Assembly (NCBI GenBank): GCA_021234155.1
Contig: JAJEKV010000008.1
Location: 2,635,580 to 2,699,579, forward strand
From: Isoetes taiwanensis
Taxonomy: Eukaryota; Streptophyta; Lycopodiopsida; Isoetales; Isoetaceae
Reading direction: 5' to 3'
Length of the DNA: 64,000 bases
The first letter of the stretch is position 1. Every line of letters begins with the position of its first letter. The translations under genes and the position numbers were made by a program. Under the pieces are notes generated by a model. That model did not search any database, had not been told where the DNA came from, and saw only the letters and a list, made by a program, of their open reading frames with translations. This document shows, piece after piece, positions 34,018 through 46,500 of the stretch.

Positions 34018-35663
34018 TGTGACGCTCCCTGCTAAACATACGGCACCCGGCCGTACACTCGGCAGGAAATCCCCCATCCGGCTCAACAACCGCACAGGCC
34101 CTTCGTCTACCCCGCACCTAAGGTGACCTTAGCGCGGGGAGGGGACACGAAGGTGTCTTGCGCGCCCTTCCCCTATGGGCTCCTATAACAGCGGAAGCGA
34201 TAAACATGTCAGAACTAGCATCAACAATACAAATACTACCTCGAAGGGTAGTCCATCACATATCCAAAGGTGCAAAGAACATAGCCACATACCATAAAAC
34301 GTGAGAGCTCCCTACAGGGGATCGACGACATGAGGAAGTCGACCCATTTGGATAGGCCTCAAGATAGAGCGAGACGAGTCATAACAATGGCGGGGGCATA
34401 AGACAATGGCTAGGGTTGACCACTCCATCCGCCCCTCTGTGCATACTTTGCGGATGGGCTAGATAAGGCTCGGCATGACTCTAACCTTCCGGATACGCAA
34501 TCCCATGGCATCACCCATCGGGACTACTCCAGGTTGCATCTCCCTGGTCCGTCGAGGTAGGAAGGGTTGCATCTCCCCTTCCCGGGGTCTAGAGGCTCCA
34601 CGGGCGGCTAGAGAATCGTGACGACACACGATTCGTACCCGACTGAACCCCCCAAAACAAGAGCCAAGCTGAGCACTTGCAACTCCCGGAGGCGGGGCAA
34701 CACCTTCGCCCTGGAGGTGTGGGACCCATGCCCGGCCCACCGCAAGTGACCCCGCCATAAGCCCTAGCCCACTATGGGATCCCCCAGTAGCCCCCACTCG
34801 GCGGGGATCCTCCCTCCACATTGCCTCTAGCCCGTTGTGTGTAGTGCTTTGAGTCACATCATAGCCTCCATAGCCCGGTGGGTTCCTATGCACAAAACGC
34901 CAATCTCTAATAGGAACTAAGGGATCTATACTAGGAGCATACTACATATGGCCCTAGGTCTCTACCCCCCTTCCCAACACAAGAGGAACAAACATGATCA
35001 ACCATCATCCCATAATCATCATGAACAATATCATATGAACATCTTAACCTAATCATACATATCTAACTATTAGTTAGGGTTCATTGATTAGGGTTCAAGA
35101 TGTTCAACAAAGAACTAGGGTGGCTCTACTCTAGCTTCTGAATTACTAACCCATCCGGAGTGCTAACTCCCGGGTGAACTAACATGGACTCTACTCAACC
35201 TACCTCCTCCTCGTAGGCGCTTCCTCCCCCTCCACGGGCGTCTCCATGCTCCTTGGCGTGGCTCAAGACTTGCTCCCTCTACGATCATACACACCTTCCA
35301 GGGGCTGCTGCTCCAGGCTAGGCTACGACGAACGATGCTCGAAACGGAGTTTCGGGCGCGTGGATGAAGGTTTAGGTGCTAGGTCAGGGAAAAAGGGTCT
35401 AGGGTTAGGGTTAGAGCTAATATAGGTGTGGGTCCACATGGGATGCCACGTGGCACCACTAGGATGAGGCCGTGTGGCGGTTGCTCAATAGGATAAGGCC
35501 ATGTGGAAATGGGTCTTATCCTAAGGTTATCTAAGTTAACAATTAACTTAGATGTGCGCCCCTTGCCACTTCCCAATGCATACAAGGCTACTTAGGTAGA
35601 TTTGTATGGTGGCGGGTCCAGGAATATACGTATCTATAGCGTATATTCCTCTGGAACGCCACA
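34018..35663 (-). repeat. Family A LTR (minus orientation, 3' LTR)
   Basis: 1646 bp, inverse of the LTR at 17296-18928. A polypurine tract on its right side (AGTGGGGGGGAGAA on the minus strand) shows it is the 3' LTR of a minus-oriented element whose interior lies to the right. The flanking pentamer on the left is ATATT, the reverse complement of AATAT that precedes the plus-oriented LTR. Confidence 0.88.
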
Positions 35664-36699
35664 TTCTCCCCCCCACTAGACAATGTTGTCCTCGACATTG
35701 CGCTAAGGTGACCAGCGTGCTTCGATCACTCGCAAAACAACGCAAACATATACTTAAATTCAACGATCAACTTGTTATTAAAGAGTTAAATGTCAAAATT
35801 TAGGCTATATTTGTACTTATACAAAATTATATAGCCTTAACAAGGTTTACTTCTTACAATAATTCAAAACATTATTATAAGAGTTATTAGGGTTCATAAT
35901 CTAAATTATGGTTCCCCCATCTTCTCGTGTAAACTCCACCTCGATGCTCCTTCTCACTTGCACGGGCACATTCGTTAGTCTAATTAATAAAATTGTGGTT
36001 TTAGGGGACCACCCCCTTACCAATACCTTGCACTCGATCATGGCCCTTCCGGTTTTGAGCTTAAGGACTATTTAAGATGATCCCATCATCACCCATGATC
36101 AAGTGCTACCTTGTACTCGTTACGGTCGCAGTACCCCTAGTGCATCATGCCCCAAGGGTTTCAAGCTAGGGGAACGTCTCGCGATCCCATCATCAGCGCA
36201 TGATCACTTTGACCTTCACCATGACCCCCCACGGCCCGTGTGCGGGCCCACATCGTGGCATAGGGAGCATCCGACCGATGTCCCATCATCAGCGCCCATG
36301 CCTTTCCTTCTCTCTCTCGCTGACCCTATTGGTCATGCGCTCTCTGGTGCATGTTGGCCTAGAGAACGCCTTAAAGGCTTATCTCATCATCGCCCACACA
36401 TTCCAAGATTACGGCACATGTATTCTACCAACTAGAAGACATGAGCGGGAACTTAAGGTTAACTAAAGAAGCATACAAGCTAACCTCCGGCCGAGTCGAT
36501 TGACCAGGTCGGAGACGACTCGCCCATCAAACTCCTTCATAAACTCACGGGTATTGCTTCTCCAAATCTTGCTTCAATACCCAAGTCCGTCTTCCACGGG
36601 CAAAGTGTTTCCACTTGACCAAATCTTTGGAGGGCGAGACCTCCTAGTCTTCTTGAATGACTTATCAAAGTAACTTCGGGCACGATTTCCACTTGCTCT

Positions 36700-37970
36700 T
36701 AGTCATTTCAACAAAGTTGGAGTATCCAAAACCTCCTCGGGGTTAGGATTGTGCCTTTTTAATAAACTTACGTGGAAAAACCTTGTGAACCTTGAGATGG
36801 GCGGGAGATCCAACTTGTAGGCTTGGGAGCCCACTTTCTCTAAAATCTTGAACGGACCGGCCCACCTAGGGGCAAGCTTCTTCTGGCCGCCAATCCAGAA
36901 GCTTAGCTTGCTTAACCTTGATCTTCAACCACACGCTATCACCTACCTTAAAACTCTCTTATGGTCCTCAGGCATCCGTTTGCCACACTCTTCGCCGACT
37001 TCTTGCTGCCAATAAGTAACCCCTTACTTCCTCCACCAACTGGCGCATATCACCAAGCATCTGGGCCGATACTTCCACCTTTGACCACGTGATTGTGCCA
37101 AGTATCCAGGGGTTAGGCTGGTACGTAATTTACCATGAAAGGAGACATCAGGAGATGACTCTCTTGGCACTATTGTATGAACTCCACCAAGTGGATGAAC
37201 TCATCCCACTTGGATTGCTTATTCCACACATAACCCGAGCATATCTTCGATGATCATTCTATTCATCCTCTCGCTCGACCATCTGTTTGGGGATGATATG
37301 CGTGCTCATGGAGAGCTTCCGTGCAATCGTGCTAAAGAGGTCTTGCCAAAGGCACTCATGAATTTGGAATCCCTATCTGAGATTATCTCCCGAGGCATGC
37401 CATGGAGTCTAAAAATCTCCTTTACAAATAGCTTGGCGTTATCTAATCGGTGTCCGGTAGTTCGCAAGGCACAAAATGTGCCATCTTAGATAACTTGTCT
37501 CGACAACCATCAATGCATCCTTGCCTCGAAGAGTTCTAGGGAGCCGGTGATAAAATCCATGCTTATGACCTCCCACTTAGCATTTGGCACCCCCCAATGG
37601 CTCTAGGGCTCCCGGAATTGGCTTTCTGCTTTGGTCTGGCGACACAACCGCATTCGAATATACGGCTATCTGCTTCTTCATCCCGGCGGGTAACTACCGA
37701 ATCTTGAAGTAGGTCTTCATAAACCCCTGCATGCCCTGCTATTGGGCTGTTTTGTGTGTGTCATGAAGAATTAGCTTCCTTTGCCCCCGATGATTCGGCA
37801 CACACAACTTATGTTTATGATACAACGGGTTGCCTTCCTTCTTATAATGCTTGAAGGCCTCCCCTTCCTTATCTGTTCTAGCCTCCCTAGAAAGGCTTTC
37901 CCATACTTCCTTGAAATCCTCATCTAATGGCGGTGGTCTCCTCAATCTTCTTACCAAACTCACTTTCGAA
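36700..37970 (-). pseudogene. Integrase of family A element (fragmentary)
   Basis: The minus strand shows GSPAHLKVHKVFPRKFIKKAQS (about 36835-36760), close to the LKVH.VFHVS.L..A segment at the C-terminus of gypsy polyproteins. Further up, KLCVPNHRGQRKLILHDTHK (about 37810-37750) is the zinc-binding N-terminal region. The core between them is heavily disrupted. Confidence 0.65.
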
Positions 37971-38079
37971 GAGTGGAAATCGCGTTACAATGCGTTCTTG
38001 TCTCCAACGGGTCTCACGGAGAGAGCATCCGCCACAACATTAAGCTTACGGCTTATATACTATATCAAAATCATATTCC

Positions 38080-39130
38080 TCAAGGAATTCCATCCACCTC
38101 CTTTGCCTTAGGTTGAGGAGTGGTTGGAATGAAAAAGATCTTGGAGGCTCGGTGATCAAAGTATCTAGCGAAACTTTCTTCCCAAAGAAATAATGCCTCC
38201 AAATCCTTAATGCTTTCGACAATGGCTAAGAGCTCCCCGATCATGGGTTGGGTAGCGTTGCTTTCGGCGTCGTTCATCTTCTTTGAGTCGTGGCGACTAC
38301 CCTTTCTTCTTGCATCAAGACTGCCCCCGTTGCTATCTTGCTTGCATCCGTAGCCGCGAGCTTATCTTTACTCGGATCCGGAAGGGCGAGCCTTTGGAGC
38401 TGTTGTCAAGGCCTCCTTGAGCTTCTCAAAGGAAACTTGGACTTTCTCTAACCAATGTGCTCTCCAATCTTTCACCTTAACACTCTTAGTGAGGTCCGTC
38501 AAAGGAGATGCCCACTTAGCAAAGTCCTTCCGCGAACTTTCTGTAATATCCCGCCAACCCGCAGAAAGCTTCTTGCTGCTGCATTCCTTGGAGCTGGCCA
38601 ATCAACCTCGCTTCTATCTTTGCGGGGTGGTTTGGTGGAAATCCCTTCGCCCGATATTACATGGCCCAAATACTCCACTCTTTTCGGTAGCAAAGTGGCA
38701 TTTGGAAGCTTGCCATACAAGCGATGGCGTCTCCGCTTCTCAAGACTTTCCTCAAATCTTTGATCATGATCTTCCATGGACTTCTTTGTAGACTAGAATG
38801 TCGTCGAAGAAGACAATGACAAACTCATCTAGAAAATCCCACGAAGGCGTCGTTCATGAGGCATAAAAGTTCTTTGGGCGTTCTACAATCAAAGGGCATT
38901 ACTTGTGAACTCAAAGTGACCATACCGCGTTCTAAAAGGCGGTCTTATGGATATCCTCTTCCTTTATTCTTATCTGATGGTACCACGACCTTAAGTCAAT
39001 TTTTGAGAATACCCTTGCTCCTTGGAGCTGGTCCATCAAATCATTGGCCCTTGGCAATGCATACTTGTTCTTAATCGTCTCGCTTGTTGAGCTGGCGATA
39101 GTCTATCACATTCTTAAGCTCCCATCTTTT
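38080..39130 (-). pseudogene. RT and RNase H of family A element (frameshifted)
   Basis: VIVFFDDILVYK at 38820-38785 is the RT active site with both catalytic Asp. KRVEYLGHVISGEGIS (about 38680-38630) is the thumb region, followed by connection frames. MIGELLAIVESIKDLEALF and FDHRASKIFF (38245-38130) belong to RNase H. The order is as in Ty3/gypsy. Each block sits in a different frame. Confidence 0.8.
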
Positions 39131-40389
39131 TTCTTCACAAAGTATAGGTGCTCAAAAGGAGACACACTTGCTCTAATAAACCCAAGCTCAAGCAATTCAC
39201 GAGTTGCTTCTTGAGCTCTGTCCAATTCCAGGTGCTCATCACGTGAAGGTGCCTTGCTTGGTAGGCTTGGCATCTGGAGCTAATGTGATCTCACACTCCA
39301 CACCCCCTCAAGGTGGTAGTTGCCCGATTTCATCCGGGAATACATCCTTAAATTACGAGATGAGCCTTACTCTTGGCACGGGCAAATGACTCCCCTTTTT
39401 ATCACTTCCATCTTGCTTATTGGGCTCAATTGCCTCTAACCTCAAAATGTAATCCACCTTATTTCTTTCTATACTTTTCCTTAGGTGCTTCAAAGGAAAT
39501 ACACTAATCGCGAGAAGGAGCCCTTCTTACCTTTCACTATGAATTTGGTGCCATCCGTGCCCGTCATGGCGACCGTTCGCGATCACAATCAATCATGGCT
39601 TTTGCGGGCTTCAAAATTCCATGCCCACTATGAGGTCATACCTTCCAATTTCCATGACTTCTGCTCCCATCGCCACTTACTTCCACTAATGTCTATGTCG
39701 ACGTGATCCTCCTCCCCCTTAGTGTGTCCGAATGGAGCCGTTTGCCATAACAACTGGCCTTGGCTTAGACTTCAATACCTTGCTCTTCATTAGGGCAGCC
39801 AACCTAGGAGAGGCAAAGTTATGAGAACTACACAATATCTATAGGGACTACATATGGGTTACTATCTATGATCCCATCAATACGCCAATGGTGTGTTGAT
39901 CCTCAATATCACCGACTCAATGTTTGCACAAATGTGGCACTCACCATCTATGAAGTCCGGGCCTCATCTTTGGTGCGTCTCCTCATCTGCTTCATTGGTG
40001 AATCCCAATCCATAAGTTACGCCAAGGCTGCCTTTGCATGACCAGATGGGCAATCATGTGTTCGGTGCCACAAAGCACTAAACAAAGCTTCTTCTCAATA
40101 CACTCCTGTCTCTTCTCTTTCGTCAAAGCTGTCTGGGATCACGCCAAAGACTGCTGATGCATTAGCGGCTTACGGTCCCCAAAGGTCTTATCTTGAGCTC
40201 TTCCCTACTGCTGGCCGATATGGCGTAGGCAGCCGATTGCTTACTCAAATGCGCCCTTGAAATGCCAAACTTTGCCCTGGCCGTGTTTTTCTCTCGCTGG
40301 AGTTGATGGTGCTTCCTCCAAACTTATAGCTTTGTCTTCTTACGCCCAGCGACCTTGGGTTGATTGCTCTAACAAGCCTCTTGATATTC

Positions 40390-41110
40390 TTTGTTCAACC
40401 CTTCAATGTAGGTATCAACCGCTTGCCTTTACGATACTCAGGAACATGGAGCACGAGCCGCATGAATTCCTCCATATACTTTGCTCGACAATGTACCTGG
40501 TTCAACCTATAGAACTGCTGGATCTGCTTTTGCTTTCGGTGTCGCGATCTTGGCACATAGTGCTTCTTGGAAAGCTTTCTTGAAGGTCTTAAATGCGCAA
40601 TTGTTTCTTTTGAGCTTATTAGACTTAGCATAGCCCTTCCACGATTCTAAAGCCGCTCCTATCAAGTTTGCTTGTAGCAACTTTCCCTATATCCTTGTCC
40701 TTCATGCTATAAGGTTGCCAAATTCCTCCATCTCATCAAGCCATGATTCAGCTTCCATGCGATACCCATATCCTTTCACGAACTGGCCCAACTTCCTAGT
40801 CTTCCACACATTGCTCATAGCACTTGTCGACCTTCTTCCGATAGTCATCTTCCTTTCTTGCCCCTCGGCTCTTACCCGTGGAGTGTCCGACTCACTCTCA
40901 GAGCTAGAACCTGGCTGCGGGTGTCGGGGGTGTCGATGAGCCGGAGCTAGGTGGAGTTGGAGATCTTCTCAAGCTTCCTTTTCCTCTTCCCCACTTTCGA
41001 CATTTCCTTGGTTGTCTTGCCTCTCCTATTTGTGGACCCTCCTCAATGCCTTCTTTGAGGTAGTGGTGGAGGTGGAGGTGGTGCGAGTGCATATTCACAG
41101 GCATTCATCA
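40390..41110 (-). pseudogene. gag remnant of family A element
   Basis: The frame 40631-40395 contains FYRLNQVHCRAKYMEEFMRL, like the gag segment in which a conserved Y/F-x-x-x-F-x-x-L follows the LRQGxxSVxEY region. Pro/Ser-rich frames upstream (41104-40904) are typical of the gag N-terminus. The same segment is found in inverse orientation near 52.0-52.4 kb. Confidence 0.5.
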
Positions 41111-41779
41111 ATGGGGTGGCCCAATGGATCGGTGATGCATCGATTCCTCATCAGTACCCGACCTTTGCGTTGATTGCCTCCGGATCCCGATCACGTTCCG
41201 AATAGGTTCCTTTGGTATCCACGCGATCTTTTCGTCGGCCTTGGGAACTGAGCCGGTGTTCCTTCTTTGCAAGGATTGATCATCAATGCTTGTTATTTGT
41301 TTTACATATCAATTATATCCGTTTACAATTAATTCATTGTTAGATACAAAAGAAATCATGTGAAAATTCCCACTTACAAGTCAAGATGATAATAAGTCAT
41401 TAATATATAGAAGTACATTACATGCTAATATCAAAGAGATTACTCAATACAATTTAAAGCTTAAAAGGAAATCTTATAAGCGATCAATGGCCTCCTGAAA
41501 GCCTAAAGAAATTCTTCACATCTCTCGAATCGGAGGCCTTTGCGAGGGATTACTAATACAATTTAAAACAGGATGTTCCTTGTCGATCCTCCCTCGAGTG
41601 CTTTCGGCGCCATTTCCGGTTCCGGGAGTTCCTTGTCGTGCGATTCACCATTTTACGAGAAAGTGATGCATCCACAGGGTGGCCCTAAGCGGCCTAAGTC
41701 GAGGCAATGGAGCGCTACAGACCTCTTGAAAGGATGGCGTGATCTTCATGGGCGTATATCTTGAATCTTTTGCCGGCCC

Positions 41780-42570
41780 GAAAGTGCTATGAGAAGTGCC
41801 AGCGATTCTTCCCCCTTGATTTGAACTCCTTGTGGAAGACTACCATTTGCCCTTGGCTGAGGCTGGAAGATAGTAAGCGTAGTGCCATGCCCTTACCCAT
41901 TGCCTCGCGATCCAGTGCCTTTCCTTTGAGCTTGGCTCCGCCAGAGGCATCTCTTGCTATAAGGTCTTCATGGTCTCTCCACATCTTGGTTGCATTGTCC
42001 AAGTTGATGCTTCTTGGACCCTTCCCTCATGCTCCGGCTCGAACTGTTCGGCTTGAGCTTGGGCCCCTCCTGGTTTGTAATGCCGATTATTTTCTGTCTG
42101 CTGGAACTCCTCCTCTGAAATGACCAGTTCCCTGCCCGATAGATTTCCCTTATCTGGCGATAGGCCGCTATGTCGGACATTGTCTCCCGGCCATAAGAAT
42201 GTCTCCGCCCGACTCCTTGGAATCTCCACGGTATGAATAGTCGATGAGGTCCTGTGCTTTTCCCATGCTATCATGCCTAGAAGTTAAATCGATTCAAGTC
42301 CACCCGTTCTAGCGGTATGACAAGTTGAGGATGTCATTTGCTAGAATGTACTCCTCTCCGTCGATGACTATCGGCGACGGAATTTGTGATGCCGGCCGGT
42401 GGCTCGGTGGCTCTTCGATGTCGTCGTCGGTGCCTCGACATGTACCTCTGCATTCTTGTCGCCTCTCTGCTCTCCCCACTCACGGGTTTTGCTCCCCTAG
42501 TTGCTCGTAGTCTTAGATCTATCTGCGGGGTGGTGCCCCGATGTCGTGCCATGGTGTTCATGCAGCGGAG
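41780..42570 (-). pseudogene. 5' ORF region of family A element (left arm copy)
   Basis: The frame from about 42561 starts MNTMARHRGTT and is Arg-rich. Further on, MWRDHEDLIARDASGGAKLK and QGQMVVFHKEF (42000-41800) are coding-like and have matching counterparts in the right arm. The product would be the gag N-terminal part or a separate ORF upstream of gag. I recognise no family. Confidence 0.45.
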
Positions 42571-43003
42571 GATTCTATATTGAGGATCTGCTCTGGGCCC
42601 TCTCGGGTATCCGGTGGAGCTAAGTCTAAGGGTTGAGCGGAAGGTTCCCCTACTTTGTTGATTGACTTATAATGCATGAAGAGGGCAAGGGTCATGCGAG
42701 ATGAAAGGTACCTATGCCTATTATGTCTGCCGGGTCATGTAATCTGGCATGGTCCTAGTCCTATCCCATAGCTGCTTCTTGCCTTTGGATCTGCCATCTC
42801 TCGACCCTAAGGCTTGGGTGAGTGTCTCAAGAGAAACCAATTTCCTCCTAGGGGGGTAGTCTAACTTCCCAAGGTAGGACACGGTTGGTCATATTGGCAC
42901 ATGATATCAGTATAGTATGGTGTTCTAGACGAGTTGCATGAAGGTCAAACAAGTGGTCGAACCACCGGAGAAGGCTTGCTTTCGGCCGAAGTGATGGATA
43001 TGG

Positions 43004-43536
43004 TGTTAGTCCACGTGCCTCACAGTTTAGGACTATTCATGCCTCTGACGGACCAGGTCAAGCAAGGATCCCGCAGGCGACCGGTCAGCCATCAAAAGCT
43101 CGTGAAGACCAAGCGGCCCGCCACGATCCAAAGGCTGCGTCCCGGAGTCAACAAGAGGCCCTTCGGACAAGTGGCAGACCCGCCACCGCCAGCGTCGTCG
43201 TCGAAGCGTGATTGAGGCACTTCAAGAGGCACGCCAACATTCACCAAATCGGGCCTCCTTCCGAGAGTCGGCGCAGATCGGTCCCGAGTGTCTATATTGG
43301 GCCAAAGGCCATTGTACTATATATATGAGTAGAGCTAGCACATGAGTTTTTAGATGAGTTTGAGTCTTGTCTCTCTTGATCTTCTCTCGATTTAGAGCTC
43401 ATGTATGTTCATCATTGATATCAAGGGAAGCTTATCATTTTCCTCTCTTGTTCTCTCTTGTTATGTTTTCTTCTTCTTGTTCTTTTCTTACAAATCCGTG
43501 ACATAGTCCCCGGATTCTCTGTTAGATCCAAGGGTC
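43004..43536 (+). repeat. Truncated family B LTR, plus orientation
   Basis: Starts TGTTAGTCC at 43004 and follows the LTR to CTGTTAGATCCAAGGGTC, then breaks off about 45 bp before the normal end and passes into family B pol sequence that runs on the opposite strand. The LTR and the adjoining interior therefore do not belong together in their present orientation. Confidence 0.8.
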
Positions 43537-43559
43537 ATGGGACAGGTCTAGTGTTAACA

Positions 43560-46500
43560 TCATATATTAAGCGACTGATTTTTGGCAGATCCGTGGTGAT
43601 ACCTTTCACTGATACATGTCTAACAGAACACAGAAGTGGCGCAAAAAGGTGCATTTCTGGGATTGAGACTAATGGGACTCATCACATTTAAAGAGCGAGT
43701 TCCAATTTATCCAAATGGTCAGCCATGGAATCAGTAGGCGGAGAAGTCATCTTGAAAATTTGCAAGAAGGATTTTCCTTCATAAAATCATGAAAAACTGA
43801 GAGCATGATACGTTGAAACGCGTGGATGGAGAGTTTGATAATCCAAAAGGAACCACCTTGTAGGCAAAAGTGCCCAGGGTTGGTGAAGGTAGTCTTGAGT
43901 TGATCAGATTCTTTAATTGAGATCGATTGTAGCGGAAAAAACTATCCATGAAGGAGTACATCTCATGTCCGACAACCTCTTCGAACACAGTGCAAGGAAG
44001 TGGAAAATGATCGCTCGTGGCCCGATTGAGTTTTCGGTGGTCCACGCAAACGCGGATCTTACCATTGTGTTTGAGTGCAATGGCGATGGGGCTCACACCC
44101 ACTTTCGGGAATGTTTGACCTCATAGATCAAACCTGCAGCAAGGAGTTTGTCAATTTCGGCTTTGGCCGATCCGCACTAATTGGGGTTGAGCGATCTTGC
44201 CGTTGCTAGGCTGGCGTGCATCGGAACTTGGTAGGAATGGTGAGTTTCCCCAAGGTTTTGTTGATCCCGAAAGATCTCTCAGAGCTCCGGGCAAAAATGT
44301 GTTTGAACTTTTTGAAGAAGCGTGGCAAACCCTATTCTGATAAATTATTGGAAGATTGGCGACAAGTCGAGACCGGTGATTGTTGCCTACGCCCACGATC
44401 GACTTCTTGAGTCCTGAATATGGGGGGATAACGGTGTCTGGACAATATGGCGCAGAGGTTGAAGCATAACAGGATGGTGGCACTCTGCGTGGTGAAAAGA
44501 GAGGTCTGTCGAGTTTCCTCAAGGCGGAGGGTTGCTTCATGGCAACGTGTACATCTACAGGAGCCGCAGGAGGTTCGGCGTCACGGCGATCAACACGTTG
44601 GATTCGATTGCAGGAGCCGGTAAGGTCCAAAGCGGCCACGACTGGTCTGATCAAGAGTCATTTCTCCCCAAGGATGTATATTAGTGGGGGATGATGAGGC
44701 CTTGGTGGAGCCCGACAGTGAAAATATTCTAGCGCCCCTCCCGAGATGATTGAGAGAGAGGGTTCAACATGGTCGGCGGAAATGATTTTGCCTTTTCAAG
44801 TCCATGGTGGCATTGAGGTGACCATCGGTGATGACTAAGCATCCGTGGCCCGGTAATGGATACTTTTGGCTGGCGGAGAAAAAGTCTGTGAACCAACATT
44901 TCATAATCACACGGATCCTCTCCAGCCTTCCAAACACCAAATTCAAAGGGAATCGAGATCACCAATGTTGATGTGAAGAAGAGCGGGCGCTTGAGGTCTC
45001 GGATATGGCCATTGGTCAATTTGATGTCGTTATGGGGCACAATAGAGTTGTTTGATGCCCATTTGTTTTGCTGGAGTTTATCCGTGATGAGATTGACAGC
45101 GCTACCCGTCCAATTTGAACATGATTGACTTGTTGATTGCCCACCGTGGCGTATGCCGTGGGGAGGTAGGCAAATGGCCCCAACCAAACAAAGCGGGGAG
45201 TGGTAAGCTGGTCCTTGAGAGCGGGGACGAGTTTCAAAATTGTACCAAGCTTAAAGGAATTTTTATTTTGGCTAGCTCCTCTTGGAGTTCGAGGCACATG
45301 AGAAAAGGATCGGTGGATCCCGCGGTCTTGAGAGTCGCGTGGTAAAAAGCGGCAACTTCTTTGGAAGTAGTCCAACCCTGCCGCGATATTGGGATATGTC
45401 GAGGCGTGGAGGTTGAGGCGATGGAAGGCGTCTTGTCTTTATTCAGCTCGTGGTGGCATGGACATTAGCCAACGTCGCGACCTTCCAGCGGCTGCATGAG
45501 GTTCAAAATGCTTTGGCGAACTTTAGAGCATGACATTGGCATGGAGTTTCTCAAGTCGGTGCAAAATGGACCTTTTTGTCTTACGCATGAGGAATTCGTC
45601 GTTTGCAAAGGCGGAGTTCGCGTGCCATTAGGAATAATGGGTAAAGGCGTGGCGCCCTGGTCTGAAACCAAACCAGCTGGTTTGATGGCTGGGCGGAGGA
45701 TTAAAGAGCTACGAAAAATTTCTTCACGTGCTTGTTGATCCATGCGAGGTTGATTAGGCGAAATTTGGTTGATAAAGCGATTAGCTTCCGAAAAGAGAGC
45801 GAGCAGCGGAGCCTTGTTGCCATTAGCAATCCGGGATTGGCAGTAGCCGTGGCGGGTGATGTAATTACGATTGGTGCGGAAGCAACTGAACTTGTGGGAG
45901 TTGAGAGGACACGCCCGTGGTGGTATGACCCCATTCTTAATGATGATAACACTTGGAAACTTCCCGAAGGATCAAAAAGGAGGGCGTGTGTTGCTTGGGT
46001 CCCGTTGCTGGCTCCTGTTGCTGATAGTGTTGATTGGAGTTTGCTGCGGTAAACTGCGATGCGTGGAGGTGGTGCTGAGGTGTTGTTTGCCCGATACGAA
46101 GCCGCTCTTATTTGCGGAAGGTGTAGGATGGTGGAATTACGCTCTTAGTGGCATGATTGCACATGTTGCATACGTTCTGATGGCGGGCCATTGGTGGAGT
46201 TGCACTCCTCATAAGCCAAAGTAGCCTTGATATTTCTGAATGTAGCGCAGTCATTGCGCCGATTGGCGTGTTGAGGTTTGAAACGGCTGATGCGAGGGAA
46301 CCATAATGAGTGGAAGTAAAGGGGCTCCTGAAAAGAGCCCATACGGGAAGAAACATTGACTAAAGTGATTGGACAAGATGGATACTTTGCTCCAAAAGTC
46401 TTGGTAGCGGAGTATTGATCTATAGAGATCTGATAGGCTGGAGGAAGTCCTTGGAGAAACCAGACCAAGATAGATGCGTATGTGAGGCCTCCCTTTGATT

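Larger units (their letters stand above)
35664..42600 (-). mobile_element. Decayed gag-pol interior of a family A Ty3/gypsy element
   Basis: On the minus strand, left to right in the window: 3' end of pol, integrase, RNase H, RT, gap and gag. The frames are broken many times. The terminal segment encodes QCRGQHCLVGGRMW just before the polypurine tract, a typical 3' end of gypsy pol (EDN..., W-rich). No intact 5' LTR is found to the right; the sequence runs into a family B LTR at 43004. Confidence 0.85.
40570..43536. repeat. Left arm of a 3-kb inverted duplication
   Basis: The segment matches the reverse complement of about 49440-52420 over its length. It covers family A gag and leader plus a family B LTR inserted at the same position in both arms: GGATATGG|TGTTAG here, AACA|CCATATCC there. 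Arms differ by many small substitutions and indels. The spacer between the arms is a family B interior. Confidence 0.8.
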
